In this document: piece by piece, positions 25,226-32,905 of the stretch
How positions within the stretch are numbered: position 1 is the stretch's first letter
Layout of the letters: every line of letters begins with the position of its first letter
DNA from: Blastocatellia bacterium
GTDB lineage: Bacteria; Acidobacteriota; Blastocatellia; UBA7656; JADIYM01
DNA length: 64,000 nucleotides
NCBI GenBank assembly: GCA_021463145.1
Contig: JAJTWZ010000009.1
Span: 34,628 to 98,627, forward strand
Direction: 5' to 3'
Translations under genes and position numbers: made by a program
The notes under the pieces: model-generated
What the model was told of the DNA's origin: nothing
Database searches by the model: none
What the model saw: only the letters and a program-made list of their open reading frames with translations

Positions 25226-27951
25226 TGACGACATCGGACCCGATCTCGGCCGACCACGCCGAGAGCTACTACAAGCGAGAGCACACCGAGGACTACTACG
25301 TCGGATCGGAGACGATCGGCACGTGGTTCGGCAAGGGAGCTGCGAAACTCGGCCTCACGGGTGACGTCCGTCGCGAGCATTTCCGGCGCGTGCTCGACGG
25401 CCGGCACCCGGCGCTCGAGCTAGAGCTCGTGCGCGGGTCGACGGCGAAGGACGGCAAGCGGACGGCGGCGTGGGACGTGACGTTCGCGGCGCCGAAGTCG
25501 GTGAGCATAGTAGCCGTTATCGGACGCGATGAACGGGTTATTGCGGCCCACGACGCGGCGGTCCGCGATGCCCTTTCGGCTGTCGAGGCCTGCGCTCGGG
25601 GACGGCTTCGGGAGCATCGGCGGGGGGCTCTCACCGGCAATCTCGTCGTCGCGCAGTTTCGTCACGAGACGTCGCGGCAGCTCGACCCTCACCTGCACAC
25701 GCACAACGTCGTCGTGAACATGACGAAGCGGAGCGAGCGCACCTGGTCGGCGCTCGATTCTTCGTTTCTCTTCGAGCTTCAGCACTACGGGACGGCCGTC
25801 TACCGGGCGCGACTCGCCGAGGAGCTCGAACGCGCTGGCTACAGCACACGCTCGACGGGACGCGGGACGTTCGAAATCGAAGGTGTTTCGGACGCGGCGA
25901 TCACCCATTACTCGCAGCGACAGAGCGCGATCATCGCGCGACTTCGCTCGCAGGGCGCGCCCGAGGACGCTGCCGAGTACAAGAAAGCGAGACGTGCGAC
26001 CAGGCCCCGGAAGCGTCACGTCTCGCGCGAGCAGCTCTCGCGGCTCTGGGGCGCGCCCGAAGTCGCAAGCCCTGCGGCAGCGCCATCGGCGGAAGAATCA
26101 TCGGACAGCGAATCGGGAAGGCGGAAACGACGTCGACGACGAAGGACTCCGGCGCTCGAGGCGAGCGTCGAGCCCGACGAGACATCCGTTGCAATCCACG
26201 GCGAAACGACGGCCGTCATCCGAACCGCTCGTGAGTCGATCGTGCCGGCGACCGTCGCAGAGCCGAATCGTGCGAAAGTCCGCGAGACTGTTCGCTTCGC
26301 CGTCGAACACGTGTCGGAACGGCTTGCCGTCTTCGATCGTCCCCGGCTTGTCACCGAGGCCCTGGCAGCCGAGCCCGGCGCCGTCCGCAGGCGCGACGTC
26401 GAGCGAGAGATCGACCGGCTCCTTTCGCGCGGCGCGCTCGTCGACCACACCACGCTGCCGGCCATGACGACGCGGGAAAACCTCGAGCTCGAGCGCGACA
26501 TCGTCGCGAGGGTCACGCGGGGCCGCGGCGCCGTGGAACCGATTCTACAGAACGCCGAGTTCCCCGATCACGGCCTGTCAGAAGAACAGCTCGCGGCGGC
26601 AAAGGCGATTCTCGCGAGCCCCGATCGAACGGTTGGCGTCCAGGGATACGCGGGCACGGGAAAGACGACGCTGCTTCGAGCCGTTCTCGACCGGGCTACC
26701 GCCGCTGGCTTCATAGTGCGTGGCATCGCGCCGACGACGGGCGCAACCGAGGAGCTCATCCACGCAGGCCTCGATTCCCGAACGCTCGCGTCGCATCTTG
26801 CTCACCCTGGCGCGGCCCGGGACCGGGAACTGTGGATCGTCGACGAGGCAAGCCTGATAGCGACACGGGCGATGGCGGACCTTCTACGGCAGGCGGACGC
26901 GGCCGGCGCGAGAGTCGTTCTCGTCGGCGACATCAGGCAGCATTCAGCGGTCGAAGCCGGAGCGCCATTTCGCGTCCTGCAGAGCGAGGGAATGCAGACG
27001 CTTTCACTCAGCGACATTCGCCGGCAGCGAAACAAGGGCCTGCGGGATGCGGTCGTACTCGCCGCAACTGGATCGCCGCGCAGTGCGGCGCGTATGCTCG
27101 AGGCATCGGGTGTCGTCGAAGAGATTGCCGACTGGCATCATCGCCACGAGGCAATAGCGGACGCCTATGCAGCGGAGCCTTCGGGAACGCTCATTGTCGC
27201 TCCGTCAAATGCCGAGCGCCGCGAGCTCAACGAGTTGATTCGGGAGCGTCTCCGTGCTCAAGCACGAATAGCTGGCGGAGACGTCGCCGTCGAAACGCTT
27301 CACGGACGCGACCTGACGCGCGCCGAGCGCCGTCTGGCCGCAAGATACCGGGAGGGCGACGTCCTGCGGTTTCGGAGAGGAGCACGTGCTCACAGAATCG
27401 CGGGTGGCTCCTATGCAACGGTTGTGGCAAGAGACGAAGCGCGAAACGTCCTCACGGTCATGCTGCCGAACGGACGACACGCGACATACGACCCGCGGCG
27501 ACTGTCAGGAGTCGACATCTATTCGACCGAGGAGAAGGCCTTCGCCGCAGGAGACCGCATCGTCATTCGCACGCCGATGAAGCGAGAGAAGATCCCGAAC
27601 GGTGCCATTGGCACGATCACGGCGATTGACTCGGAAGGCGGCGCCCGGATCGCCTTCGATGGGCGGTCGGCGGAGGTGACGCTCGATCTTCGGAGCGCGA
27701 GACATCTCGACTACGGCTACGCCGTAACGTCGCACTCCTCGCAGGGCAAGACTGTCGATCGGGCGCTTGTCGCCATCCGAACCCGGCATCCGGGCCTGCT
27801 CGTGAACTCCTCGCAGTTCTACGTCTCCATATCGCGAGCCCGCGACAGTGTGCGTATCTTCACGGACGATCGAGGACGATTGGCCCCGGCGGTCTCGCGT
27901 CCGGCGCCGGCGCCCGCAGCTCTCGACCTGGAGCACCGGCAGGACCTTTGA
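25222..27951 (+). CDS. MobF-family conjugative relaxase-helicase (TrwC/TraA-like)
   Basis: The ATG at 25222 overlaps the coupling-protein stop and gives 909 residues. The N-terminus has paired tyrosines (YY at 16-17 and 25-26) as in MobF nickases. The metal-binding histidines are visible in PHLHTHNVVV (about 156-165). The C-terminal half is a RecD-like helicase: GYAGTGKTTLLR near 474, WIVDEASLIATR, and FYVSISRARD near the end. This protein nicks oriT, attaches to the 5' end and unwinds the transferred strand. Length and motif order are normal for the family. The middle region about 280-350 is Arg/Ser-rich and probably a linker. Confidence 0.9.
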   Translation: MMTTSDPISADHAESYYKREHTEDYYVGSETIGTWFGKGAAKLGLTGDVRREHFRRVLDGRHPALELELVRGSTAKDGKRTAAWDVTFAAPKSVSIVAVIGRDERVIAAHDAAVRDALSAVEACARGRLREHRRGALTGNLVVAQFRHETSRQLDPHLHTHNVVVNMTKRSERTWSALDSSFLFELQHYGTAVYRARLAEELERAGYSTRSTGRGTFEIEGVSDAAITHYSQRQSAIIARLRSQGAPEDAAEYKKARRATRPRKRHVSREQLSRLWGAPEVASPAAAPSAEESSDSESGRRKRRRRRRTPALEASVEPDETSVAIHGETTAVIRTARESIVPATVAEPNRAKVRETVRFAVEHVSERLAVFDRPRLVTEALAAEPGAVRRRDVEREIDRLLSRGALVDHTTLPAMTTRENLELERDIVARVTRGRGAVEPILQNAEFPDHGLSEEQLAAAKAILASPDRTVGVQGYAGTGKTTLLRAVLDRATAAGFIVRGIAPTTGATEELIHAGLDSRTLASHLAHPGAARDRELWIVDEASLIATRAMADLLRQADAAGARVVLVGDIRQHSAVEAGAPFRVLQSEGMQTLSLSDIRRQRNKGLRDAVVLAATGSPRSAARMLEASGVVEEIADWHHRHEAIADAYAAEPSGTLIVAPSNAERRELNELIRERLRAQARIAGGDVAVETLHGRDLTRAERRLAARYREGDVLRFRRGARAHRIAGGSYATVVARDEARNVLTVMLPNGRHATYDPRRLSGVDIYSTEEKAFAAGDRIVIRTPMKREKIPNGAIGTITAIDSEGGARIAFDGRSAEVTLDLRSARHLDYGYAVTSHSSQGKTVDRALVAIRTRHPGLLVNSSQFYVSISRARDSVRIFTDDRGRLAPAVSRPAPAPAALDLEHRQDL

Positions 27952-28094
27952 CGATTCCTGCCGTCGCCAATCAGGTCTGACGACGTAACAACCACCGCGC
28001 GAACGGCACCTTGGCTCCCTCTCGCGTCCGACGTAATGGGTTGGTTGCTATTCTAACATCCGCCTTCGGTGTCTCTGAAAATTCCAAGAAAGCG

Positions 28095-28112
28095 GGTAGT
28101 GGGTCAGTTTGA
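28095..28112 (+). repeat. Left copy of an 18-bp inverted repeat bounding cargo
   Basis: GGTAGTGGGTCAGTTTGA occurs here and, in inverted orientation, at 32047-32064, with partial matching continuing into ATCG. The two copies enclose about 4 kb. The stop codon of the 28104 gene lies within this copy. From memory, related sequences occur at the ends of some IS21-like elements, but no such transposase is present. Confidence 0.6.
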
Positions 28113-29042
28113 ATCGGGATCGCCGGGAGGGAGATCGAGGGGCGGCTGACTCGGTGCCGGAGCACGATCATGCACCTTAACGATGCGAAACGATCTATTG
28201 AGGTAGACGTTGGTGGTGCCCGCCAGTAGCCTCTGCTCGATCTCAAGCGCGACATCTAGGATGTCACCGGTACCAAAGACTACTTCTCGACGCTCGACTT
28301 TGCCGATGTAGTCTTCATCTGCCATCTCAGCGAAGATCCTCACGCCGTCGTAAACGAGTTCCCACTTATAGCCTGGCAGTAGGGACGGCTTGAGGATGCT
28401 GAGTCGCGCTTCCCTAGCCTCGACGCGGATCTGATCCGGCACCGCCTGAGCGTCGACGGTTGCCGCCAGCGCCTTAAACTCGGAGCGATCGATCGCTACC
28501 AGCGGCCTTCTGTTGTCGCCGTCGATTTCCTTGATGGCCAAGCCCGTCACCTTTTGATCTTGACCGACGGCTCCGAAGAGGCCGGACATAGCGTCTTGGG
28601 CAGCAGGCGCATCGAAGACGTGCTTCGTGGAGGCATCAATCACAACGTGAGCGTTGTCCCCGAAGTGAAAATGATAGTTTGAGCCAACTTGCGTCGGAGG
28701 CTGGGTCTGCGGCTTGGATGTCAGGAGACGCTTCAGCTCGATGACCTTCTTGACCAGATCCATCACAGCAGAGCCAACGACCTTTGCAGCGAGCAGACCT
28801 TCGTGTGAGGCGACCATCGCGAGAGAACCTACGATCGCCGATTCAAGGTCATAGCCGAGAATGTAACTGCCCTCGCGCTGGGCCTTGATCTGGATCGTGA
28901 TCTGGCCGCCCGGATACAGCTCGGCATTAGCTTCCTTCACGAGCGCAACGAGGCTGACGAGCGAGACCCCAAGCGTCTCTGCTGAAATCTGGGAGGGCTT
29001 ACCCTCGAACTCGATCTCGTAAGCCGATTCAGCGGTTGGCAT
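28104..29042 (-). CDS. Hypothetical protein of the cargo segment
   Basis: ATG 29042 has AGGAGG eight bases upstream and gives 312 residues. The first part reads as a compact mixed alpha/beta domain (SAYEIEFEGKPSQISAETLGVSLVSLVALVKEANAE split over residues about 6-42). A hydrophobic stretch of small residues at about 70-100 may be a membrane-associated hairpin. A low-complexity Q/P segment follows, then NYHFHFGDNAHVVI and a second alpha/beta domain. I do not recognise the family. GC content is lower than in the backbone, and it neighbours a transposase, so it is probably acquired. Confidence 0.65.
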   Translation of the reverse strand: MPTAESAYEIEFEGKPSQISAETLGVSLVSLVALVKEANAELYPGGQITIQIKAQREGSYILGYDLESAIVGSLAMVASHEGLLAAKVVGSAVMDLVKKVIELKRLLTSKPQTQPPTQVGSNYHFHFGDNAHVVIDASTKHVFDAPAAQDAMSGLFGAVGQDQKVTGLAIKEIDGDNRRPLVAIDRSEFKALAATVDAQAVPDQIRVEAREARLSILKPSLLPGYKWELVYDGVRIFAEMADEDYIGKVERREVVFGTGDILDVALEIEQRLLAGTTNVYLNRSFRIVKVHDRAPAPSQPPLDLPPGDPDSN

Positions 29043-29106
29043 GCCGTACCTCCTGCCTTTCACACCGAAGGTAACAGAGTCGTCATGCCCGCTCAAATCA
29101 CCCCGG

Positions 29107-29953
29107 TCAGTCGAGCAACGCCACAATTTCTTCGATGGTCCAAACGTGGTCGCTCACCTCGGCTTCCATCGCAGGCGTGACGCGCAAGCTCGAATGCACC
29201 TTGCAGAAGTTGTACGTCATCGACGTGCAGCACAACCGCGTGCTCGTGGTTCTCGATCTTCTTCGAGAAGCCATTCGTGAGGCGCGTGAACCGGCGCATC
29301 GACATACGAATCGAGAGGTTGTGGCGCTCGACGTAGCTCGTTGAAACGTGCTTCTTGTCCGGGCTGCCAGTGATCGTTTCCTTGCGGATGCCCGTGCATT
29401 CGGCCGGGGAGTAGCGCGTCTCCGGGTGCTTGTTTGATCCCTCGCCACCGTACTGCTTGATGAGTACCGCGTAGTCGATGGCGCAACCGAAGGACTCTTC
29501 GACGGCCTGCAAGTAGGGCTTGTGTCCGTCCGTCGTAAGCTGCACGCGGTTCGAGAGACGGCTCGCCAGATCGTCAATGAAGATGCGGGCGCATTCCAGA
29601 TCGCGACGGCCAACGAACGTCGAGACAAGTAGCTTCGTGTCCGCGCAGATCGCCGTCCACGTCCACACGTCGCCATAGCCCAAGACGCCTTTCTTCTCTT
29701 CAGGGACGTTCTTCGCTTTCGCGTAGCAGAAGGACCAAATTTCGTCCGCCTGAACCCGCTTGCAGGGTAGGCCGCGCAACGCGCCGTCCTGGAAGCTCGC
29801 GCACGCCTGACCGACCTCGGCCAGAAGCTTGACGATTGTGTTCTTCGCGACTCCCGTCATTCGGACGGTCGAGCGGATCGAGTTGCCTTCCACGAGGGCG
29901 GCAATTACTTGGGCGCGTCGCTTGTTGCCCAACCGGTTCATACTGACCATCAT
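29107..29953 (-). pseudogene. IS1-like transposase with a +1 frameshift near the C-terminus
   Basis: The reading frame starts [39 protein letters not shown] (helix-turn-helix), and continues through an IS1-type DDE domain with a zinc-like N-terminal part. After NHEHAVVLH the frame is wrong. The expected ending ([17 protein letters not shown], then a stop at 29107) is in the next frame, so one extra base near 29220 breaks the gene. IS1 elements can use programmed frameshifting, but normally between short ORFs near the start, not here. Imperfect inverted ends may lie near 29084-29097 and 29992-30007 (CATGCC followed by TCAAA); this is tentative. Confidence 0.7.
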
Positions 29954-30033
29954 GCTTGAGCGTACAAGAATGGTCAGGCATTATTTTCGACTTTGAAGAC
30001 CGGCATGTCCCGGCCTATACTGCACGCGTGAGT

Positions 30034-30063
30034 CCCGACGGAAGCCTCAAGGCTCCCGCCGGG
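30034..30063 (-). terminator. Hairpin just downstream of tRNA-Tyr
   Basis: On the minus strand CCCGGCGGGAGCC, loop TTGA and GGCTTCCGTCGGG form a 13-bp RNA stem with two G-U pairs, starting seven bases after the tRNA end. It looks like the tRNA's own terminator, without a clear T-run. Confidence 0.5.
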
Positions 30064-30069
30064 ATCGAG

Positions 30070-30161
30070 CGGCGGGTATCCGATTCGAACGGATGAACCG
30101 TGGTACCAGCACGGTTGCCGGATTTACAGTCCGGAGCTATAGGCCGCTCAGCCAACCCGCC
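30070..30161 (-). tRNA. tRNA-Tyr (anticodon GTA)
   Basis: All arms fold: acceptor GGCGGGT with ACCCGCC (7 bp), D stem GCT/AGC, anticodon stem CCGGA/TCCGG with loop CTGTAAA, a class II variable arm AACCGTG/CACGGTT (7 bp), and T arm ATCCG-TTCGAAT-CGGAT. The long variable arm and GTA anticodon identify tyrosine. The discriminator base is G, where bacterial tRNA-Tyr usually has A. CCA is not encoded. The gene sits alone in cargo between a broken transposase and a toxin-antitoxin operon. Confidence 0.88.
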
Positions 30162-30239
30162 GTGTGAATGAGGGGGCCAGGAGCCTGGGCTTTCGAGCCG
30201 GGCAACTGGCCCTTGCTTTTTCGATACTCGCAGGTCGAT

Positions 30240-30257
30240 TATCAGAAAAATATGATA
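30240..30257. promoter_or_regulatory. Operator 1 of the HigBA-like operon
   Basis: TATCAGAAAAATATGATA is a TATCA-N8-TGATA palindrome. A nearly identical site lies 44 bp downstream, four helical turns away. TATGAT within it is a good -10 box, so a repressor bound here would block transcription. The likely ligand is the XRE protein encoded at 30661. Confidence 0.6.
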
Positions 30258-30283
30258 GCCAGTCAAGCGATTCCATCTTCCCC

Positions 30284-30301
30284 TATCAGAAAAATGTGAT
30301 A
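30284..30301. promoter_or_regulatory. Operator 2 of the HigBA-like operon
   Basis: TATCAGAAAAATGTGATA differs from operator 1 at a single base and ends four bases before the toxin ATG at 30306. Confidence 0.6.
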
Positions 30302-30305
30302 TTCT

Positions 30306-30701
30306 ATGCCTTTGTGGGAGTTCTTTGGGTACCGGACGGCAGCGGGGCGGTCACCGTTGGACGATTGGTATGAGCAACTGCCAAGGAAGGCGCAGACAAA
30401 GTTTGACGCCCGACTATTGGAACTTGGGACGTGGCCGCGCCATCGATGGGTTCGGCCTTATGCCCACCATCTCGCGGGCGATCAGTACCACGGGATCTAC
30501 GAGGTGCGATTTGAGGTATTCAACGTGGTACATCGCCCGCTTGGGTATTTCGGACCCGGAACCGGCCGGTTTACATTTCTGATTGGTGCGACGGAAAGAG
30601 GAGGCGACTTTGACCCGAGAAACGCCCCGGACACAGCAGTTGAGAACAGGAGAATCATCAATGCCGATCCCAGTCGAATCGTCGAATGCGAGTTTGGCTA
30701 A
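30306..30701 (+). CDS. HigB/RelE-like toxin (phage Gp49-like family)
   Basis: This 131-residue protein has the family pattern SPLDDWYEQLPRKAQTKFDARL, then GIYEVRFEVFNVVHRPLGYFGPG and FTFLIGATERGGDF. Relatives are ribosome-dependent mRNA interferases. The usual product is about 110-120 residues; the extra tail here overlaps the antitoxin gene by 41 bases. The toxin gene comes before the antitoxin gene, as in HigBA pairs. No good Shine-Dalgarno precedes the ATG, because operator 2 occupies that space, so toxin translation may be weak. Confidence 0.75.
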   Translation: MPLWEFFGYRTAAGRSPLDDWYEQLPRKAQTKFDARLLELGTWPRHRWVRPYAHHLAGDQYHGIYEVRFEVFNVVHRPLGYFGPGTGRFTFLIGATERGGDFDPRNAPDTAVENRRIINADPSRIVECEFG

Positions 30702-31332
30702 AGCCAAGTCAAAGCTTCTTCGAAAGCTCGCTGACAAGGAATACCGGGACGGTTTCGTAGCCGAGCGCATTCAAACTGGGCTTCCGTTTCAGATCAGGGC
30801 GTTGCGCGACGATCGCGGCTGGACTCAGCACGAATTGGCTGAGAAAGCCGAGATGCGGCAGTCGCGCATCTCGCAAGTCGAAGATCCCAATTACGGCAAG
30901 CTCTCTCTGAACACGCTGCTTCGCCTTGCTTCGGCCTTTGATGTCGGGCTTGAAGTCCGATTCGTGGCCTTTAGCAATCTGGTCGACAGCGCCATCGGAG
31001 CGACGCCCGAATCCCGACTCAAGCCAAGCTTCGCTGAGGACACCGATCTTATAGCCAGCCGGCCGGTCCTCAGTGATGTGAATTCCAACACCGCAGTGCG
31101 CGGCCTTGCTATCGCCCGAACCAAGATCCCTCAACAGCTATCGATGATCGACATGCGCGGCCCTGATTCAAGGAAGTTCCTCCATCTAGTAAGGAATACA
31201 ACCGTCGCACCATCTCCGATGGGCGCGCTCCCGTCCTTCACCCGCCACCCCGGAATCGAGGTTGTCAAGTCGACCGAAGCGGGCTATCGATCGACTGAAG
31301 GCGCAACGGCACGGCTCCAAGTCATACTCTAA
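30661..31332 (+). CDS. XRE-family antitoxin/repressor (HigA-like)
   Basis: ATG 30661 has AGGAG nine bases upstream and lies inside the toxin gene, giving 223 residues. A helix-turn-helix is clear at about 42-95: QIRALRDDRGWTQHELAEKA, then MRQSRISQVEDPNYGKLSL. The C-terminal half (about 100-223) is an extra region of unknown fold, making it longer than typical HigA (about 100 residues). It should neutralise the toxin and bind the two TATCA-N8-TGATA operators (inference). Confidence 0.75.
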   Translation: MPIPVESSNASLAKAKSKLLRKLADKEYRDGFVAERIQTGLPFQIRALRDDRGWTQHELAEKAEMRQSRISQVEDPNYGKLSLNTLLRLASAFDVGLEVRFVAFSNLVDSAIGATPESRLKPSFAEDTDLIASRPVLSDVNSNTAVRGLAIARTKIPQQLSMIDMRGPDSRKFLHLVRNTTVAPSPMGALPSFTRHPGIEVVKSTEAGYRSTEGATARLQVIL

Positions 31333-31344
31333 GAGAGGCAAGAG

Positions 31345-31755
31345 ATGAGCACAGATCCAAAGGACGATTCGGTGACCGAAGCCGTTGACGCTATTGTCGC
31401 CGCCGCTAAGGAACCATTACCGGGGTACAAGAAGTCAGAAGTGGTGGTCAGGTGGGCAGACGACCACATGTCCGTTTATGTGAACAGCGCGAAGATCACG
31501 GCAGGTCTGTACGATTTCACGGTCGACTTCGGACTCGTGGAGCCTGCGCGCGAGGACAACATAACGCGCATTAAGAACTTTCTGGCGGTTCGTATGTCGC
31601 CCCAACATGCCAAGGTCTTCCGGGATCTCCTTTCGGCTCACGTGGAGAGGTTCGAGGCGAGCTTCGGTCCGATCCAAACGGGTCTTATTCCCGGCGCACC
31701 CGGCCAGGAACTGGCGGACCAAGAGGTAGACATCCGAGAAGAGTCCCCAGAGTGA
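31345..31755 (+). CDS. DUF3467-like protein, third gene of the toxin-antitoxin operon
   Basis: This 136-residue protein starts 12 bases after the antitoxin, with AGAGGCAAGAG upstream. The pattern YVNSAKITAGLYDFTVDFG, a middle arginine-rich strand and AVRMSPQHAKVFRDLLSAH resembles DUF3467, a small family of unknown role. In this setting it may modulate the pair or simply ride with it. Confidence 0.6.
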   Translation: MSTDPKDDSVTEAVDAIVAAAKEPLPGYKKSEVVVRWADDHMSVYVNSAKITAGLYDFTVDFGLVEPAREDNITRIKNFLAVRMSPQHAKVFRDLLSAHVERFEASFGPIQTGLIPGAPGQELADQEVDIREESPE

Positions 31756-31764
31756 TCGGCCTGT

Positions 31765-32010
31765 CTACACTTTTCCCCATCGCTTCGCCGCTGCCTTCTT
31801 CGCGATCTCGGACCGCTGCTCGGGCGTGAGTGCTTCGGCTCGCGCCCGTCCGCCCTTCGCGCCTCCGAGCTTGCCGAGCGCGACCGCTGCCGGGTTCTTC
31901 TCGCGTTCTGGCTTCGGCTCGGGTTCTTGACCGGTCGCCATGTCCACGATGGCCTTCGCGAGCTGGTTCACGTCACGCGGGCGCTTCGGCTTGCTTGAGC
32001 GGGTTGGCAT
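31765..32010 (-). CDS. Small basic histone-H1-like protein
   Basis: This 81-residue Lys/Ala/Pro-rich protein begins MPTRSSKPKRPRDVNQLAKA and ends in KKAAAKRWGKV, with a GKLGGAKGGRARAE middle. It is a short family I have seen widely in bacteria, probably nucleic-acid-binding, with no established role. It converges on the DUF3467 gene. Confidence 0.65.
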   Translation of the reverse strand: MPTRSSKPKRPRDVNQLAKAIVDMATGQEPEPKPEREKNPAAVALGKLGGAKGGRARAEALTPEQRSEIAKKAAAKRWGKV

Positions 32011-32046
32011 GGACAGAGGATAGCACGGCTGGAACGCGGTTCGATT

Positions 32047-32064
32047 TCAAACTGACCCACTACC
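32047..32064 (-). repeat. Right copy of the 18-bp inverted repeat bounding cargo
   Basis: This is the exact complement of 28095-28112. It lies between the small basic-protein gene and the restriction endonuclease gene and closes the segment that holds the hypothetical protein, transposase, tRNA-Tyr and toxin-antitoxin operon. Confidence 0.6.
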
Positions 32065-32097
32065 AGAAAGCGAATTCGATGGTGTGTAGCCCTTCGC

Positions 32098-32901
32098 TCA
32101 ATCCTCATCGTCCTCCAAGACGGCATCGGCCGCGCCCAATCCCGCGAGAATCTGGTTGCGCGCGCGTAAGTTCACGGCGTCCAGGGGATCGCCCGCAACC
32201 CGATAGGCTTCGAACACATGCTCGCGGCCCGCATTCGGGTTCGCAACGTGCGTGGTAACAAGTTCATTCGTACGTAGATCGAAGCTGTAGGCCACCACGA
32301 CCTGCTCCACCTCCCGCCGTGTGAGCGTCCCGACTTGAACCAGATCAGGATCGACTTCATGGCCTTGGGGCACGATCAGCGTTCGGCGGTGCGAGGTGCC
32401 CTCGACCAGTGCAAATGGCGTGGGAGCGACGTACATTTTGCGGTCGCGCACGAGTATGTCGCCATAGCTTCCAAAGCCCCGGAAGCTCTTGTTCTCGTGA
32501 ATGTAGTTGTTGTCGGCATTCAGCAAACTGCCGTGACATATAACCAGATCGAGCACGGGATAGCGGTTGCCGTCCGGGTTCACAGGATAGCGCCCGAACA
32601 CGTAATAGACCTGCCGCCCGTTGTGTTCGCCGCAGGGCACTTGGCTGTTGCAGTCGTAGTCTGCATGGCGGCCCGGATAGGCGAGGCCCTTGAGCTCGAA
32701 GCCTTCGGAGAAGCGCACCAGCCGGAAGTCCGGGTAGGAATTGCGGCCCGGTGAATCGAAGTTGATGTTCAGCGCCTCAAGCCGCCGCTTGAACCAGTTC
32801 TGAAAATGAAACTCCTTGTCGCTGCGGCCCTCGCGCTCGATGAGTTCGCCGCGCTGGATTGCCTGCACACAGGCTTTGAAGATGGTTGCGACATTCGACA
32901 C
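32098..32901 (-). CDS. Putative type II restriction endonuclease, PD-(D/E)XK fold
   Basis: This 267-residue protein starts at GTG four bases after the methylase stop. YPDF with D58 and FELKG with E69-x-K71 form the catalytic PD...ExK signature, preceded by a helix carrying KEFHFQNWFKRRLE. A set of Cys and Asp residues (DYDCNSQVPCGEHNG) may bind metal or shape the recognition loop. The specificity cannot be told. Being directly after a DNA methylase gene makes a restriction-modification pair very likely. Intact by length and motifs. Confidence 0.72.
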   Translation of the reverse strand: MSNVATIFKACVQAIQRGELIEREGRSDKEFHFQNWFKRRLEALNINFDSPGRNSYPDFRLVRFSEGFELKGLAYPGRHADYDCNSQVPCGEHNGRQVYYVFGRYPVNPDGNRYPVLDLVICHGSLLNADNNYIHENKSFRGFGSYGDILVRDRKMYVAPTPFALVEGTSHRRTLIVPQGHEVDPDLVQVGTLTRREVEQVVVAYSFDLRTNELVTTHVANPNAGREHVFEAYRVAGDPLDAVNLRARNQILAGLGAADAVLEDDED

Positions 32902-32905
32902 GCTC

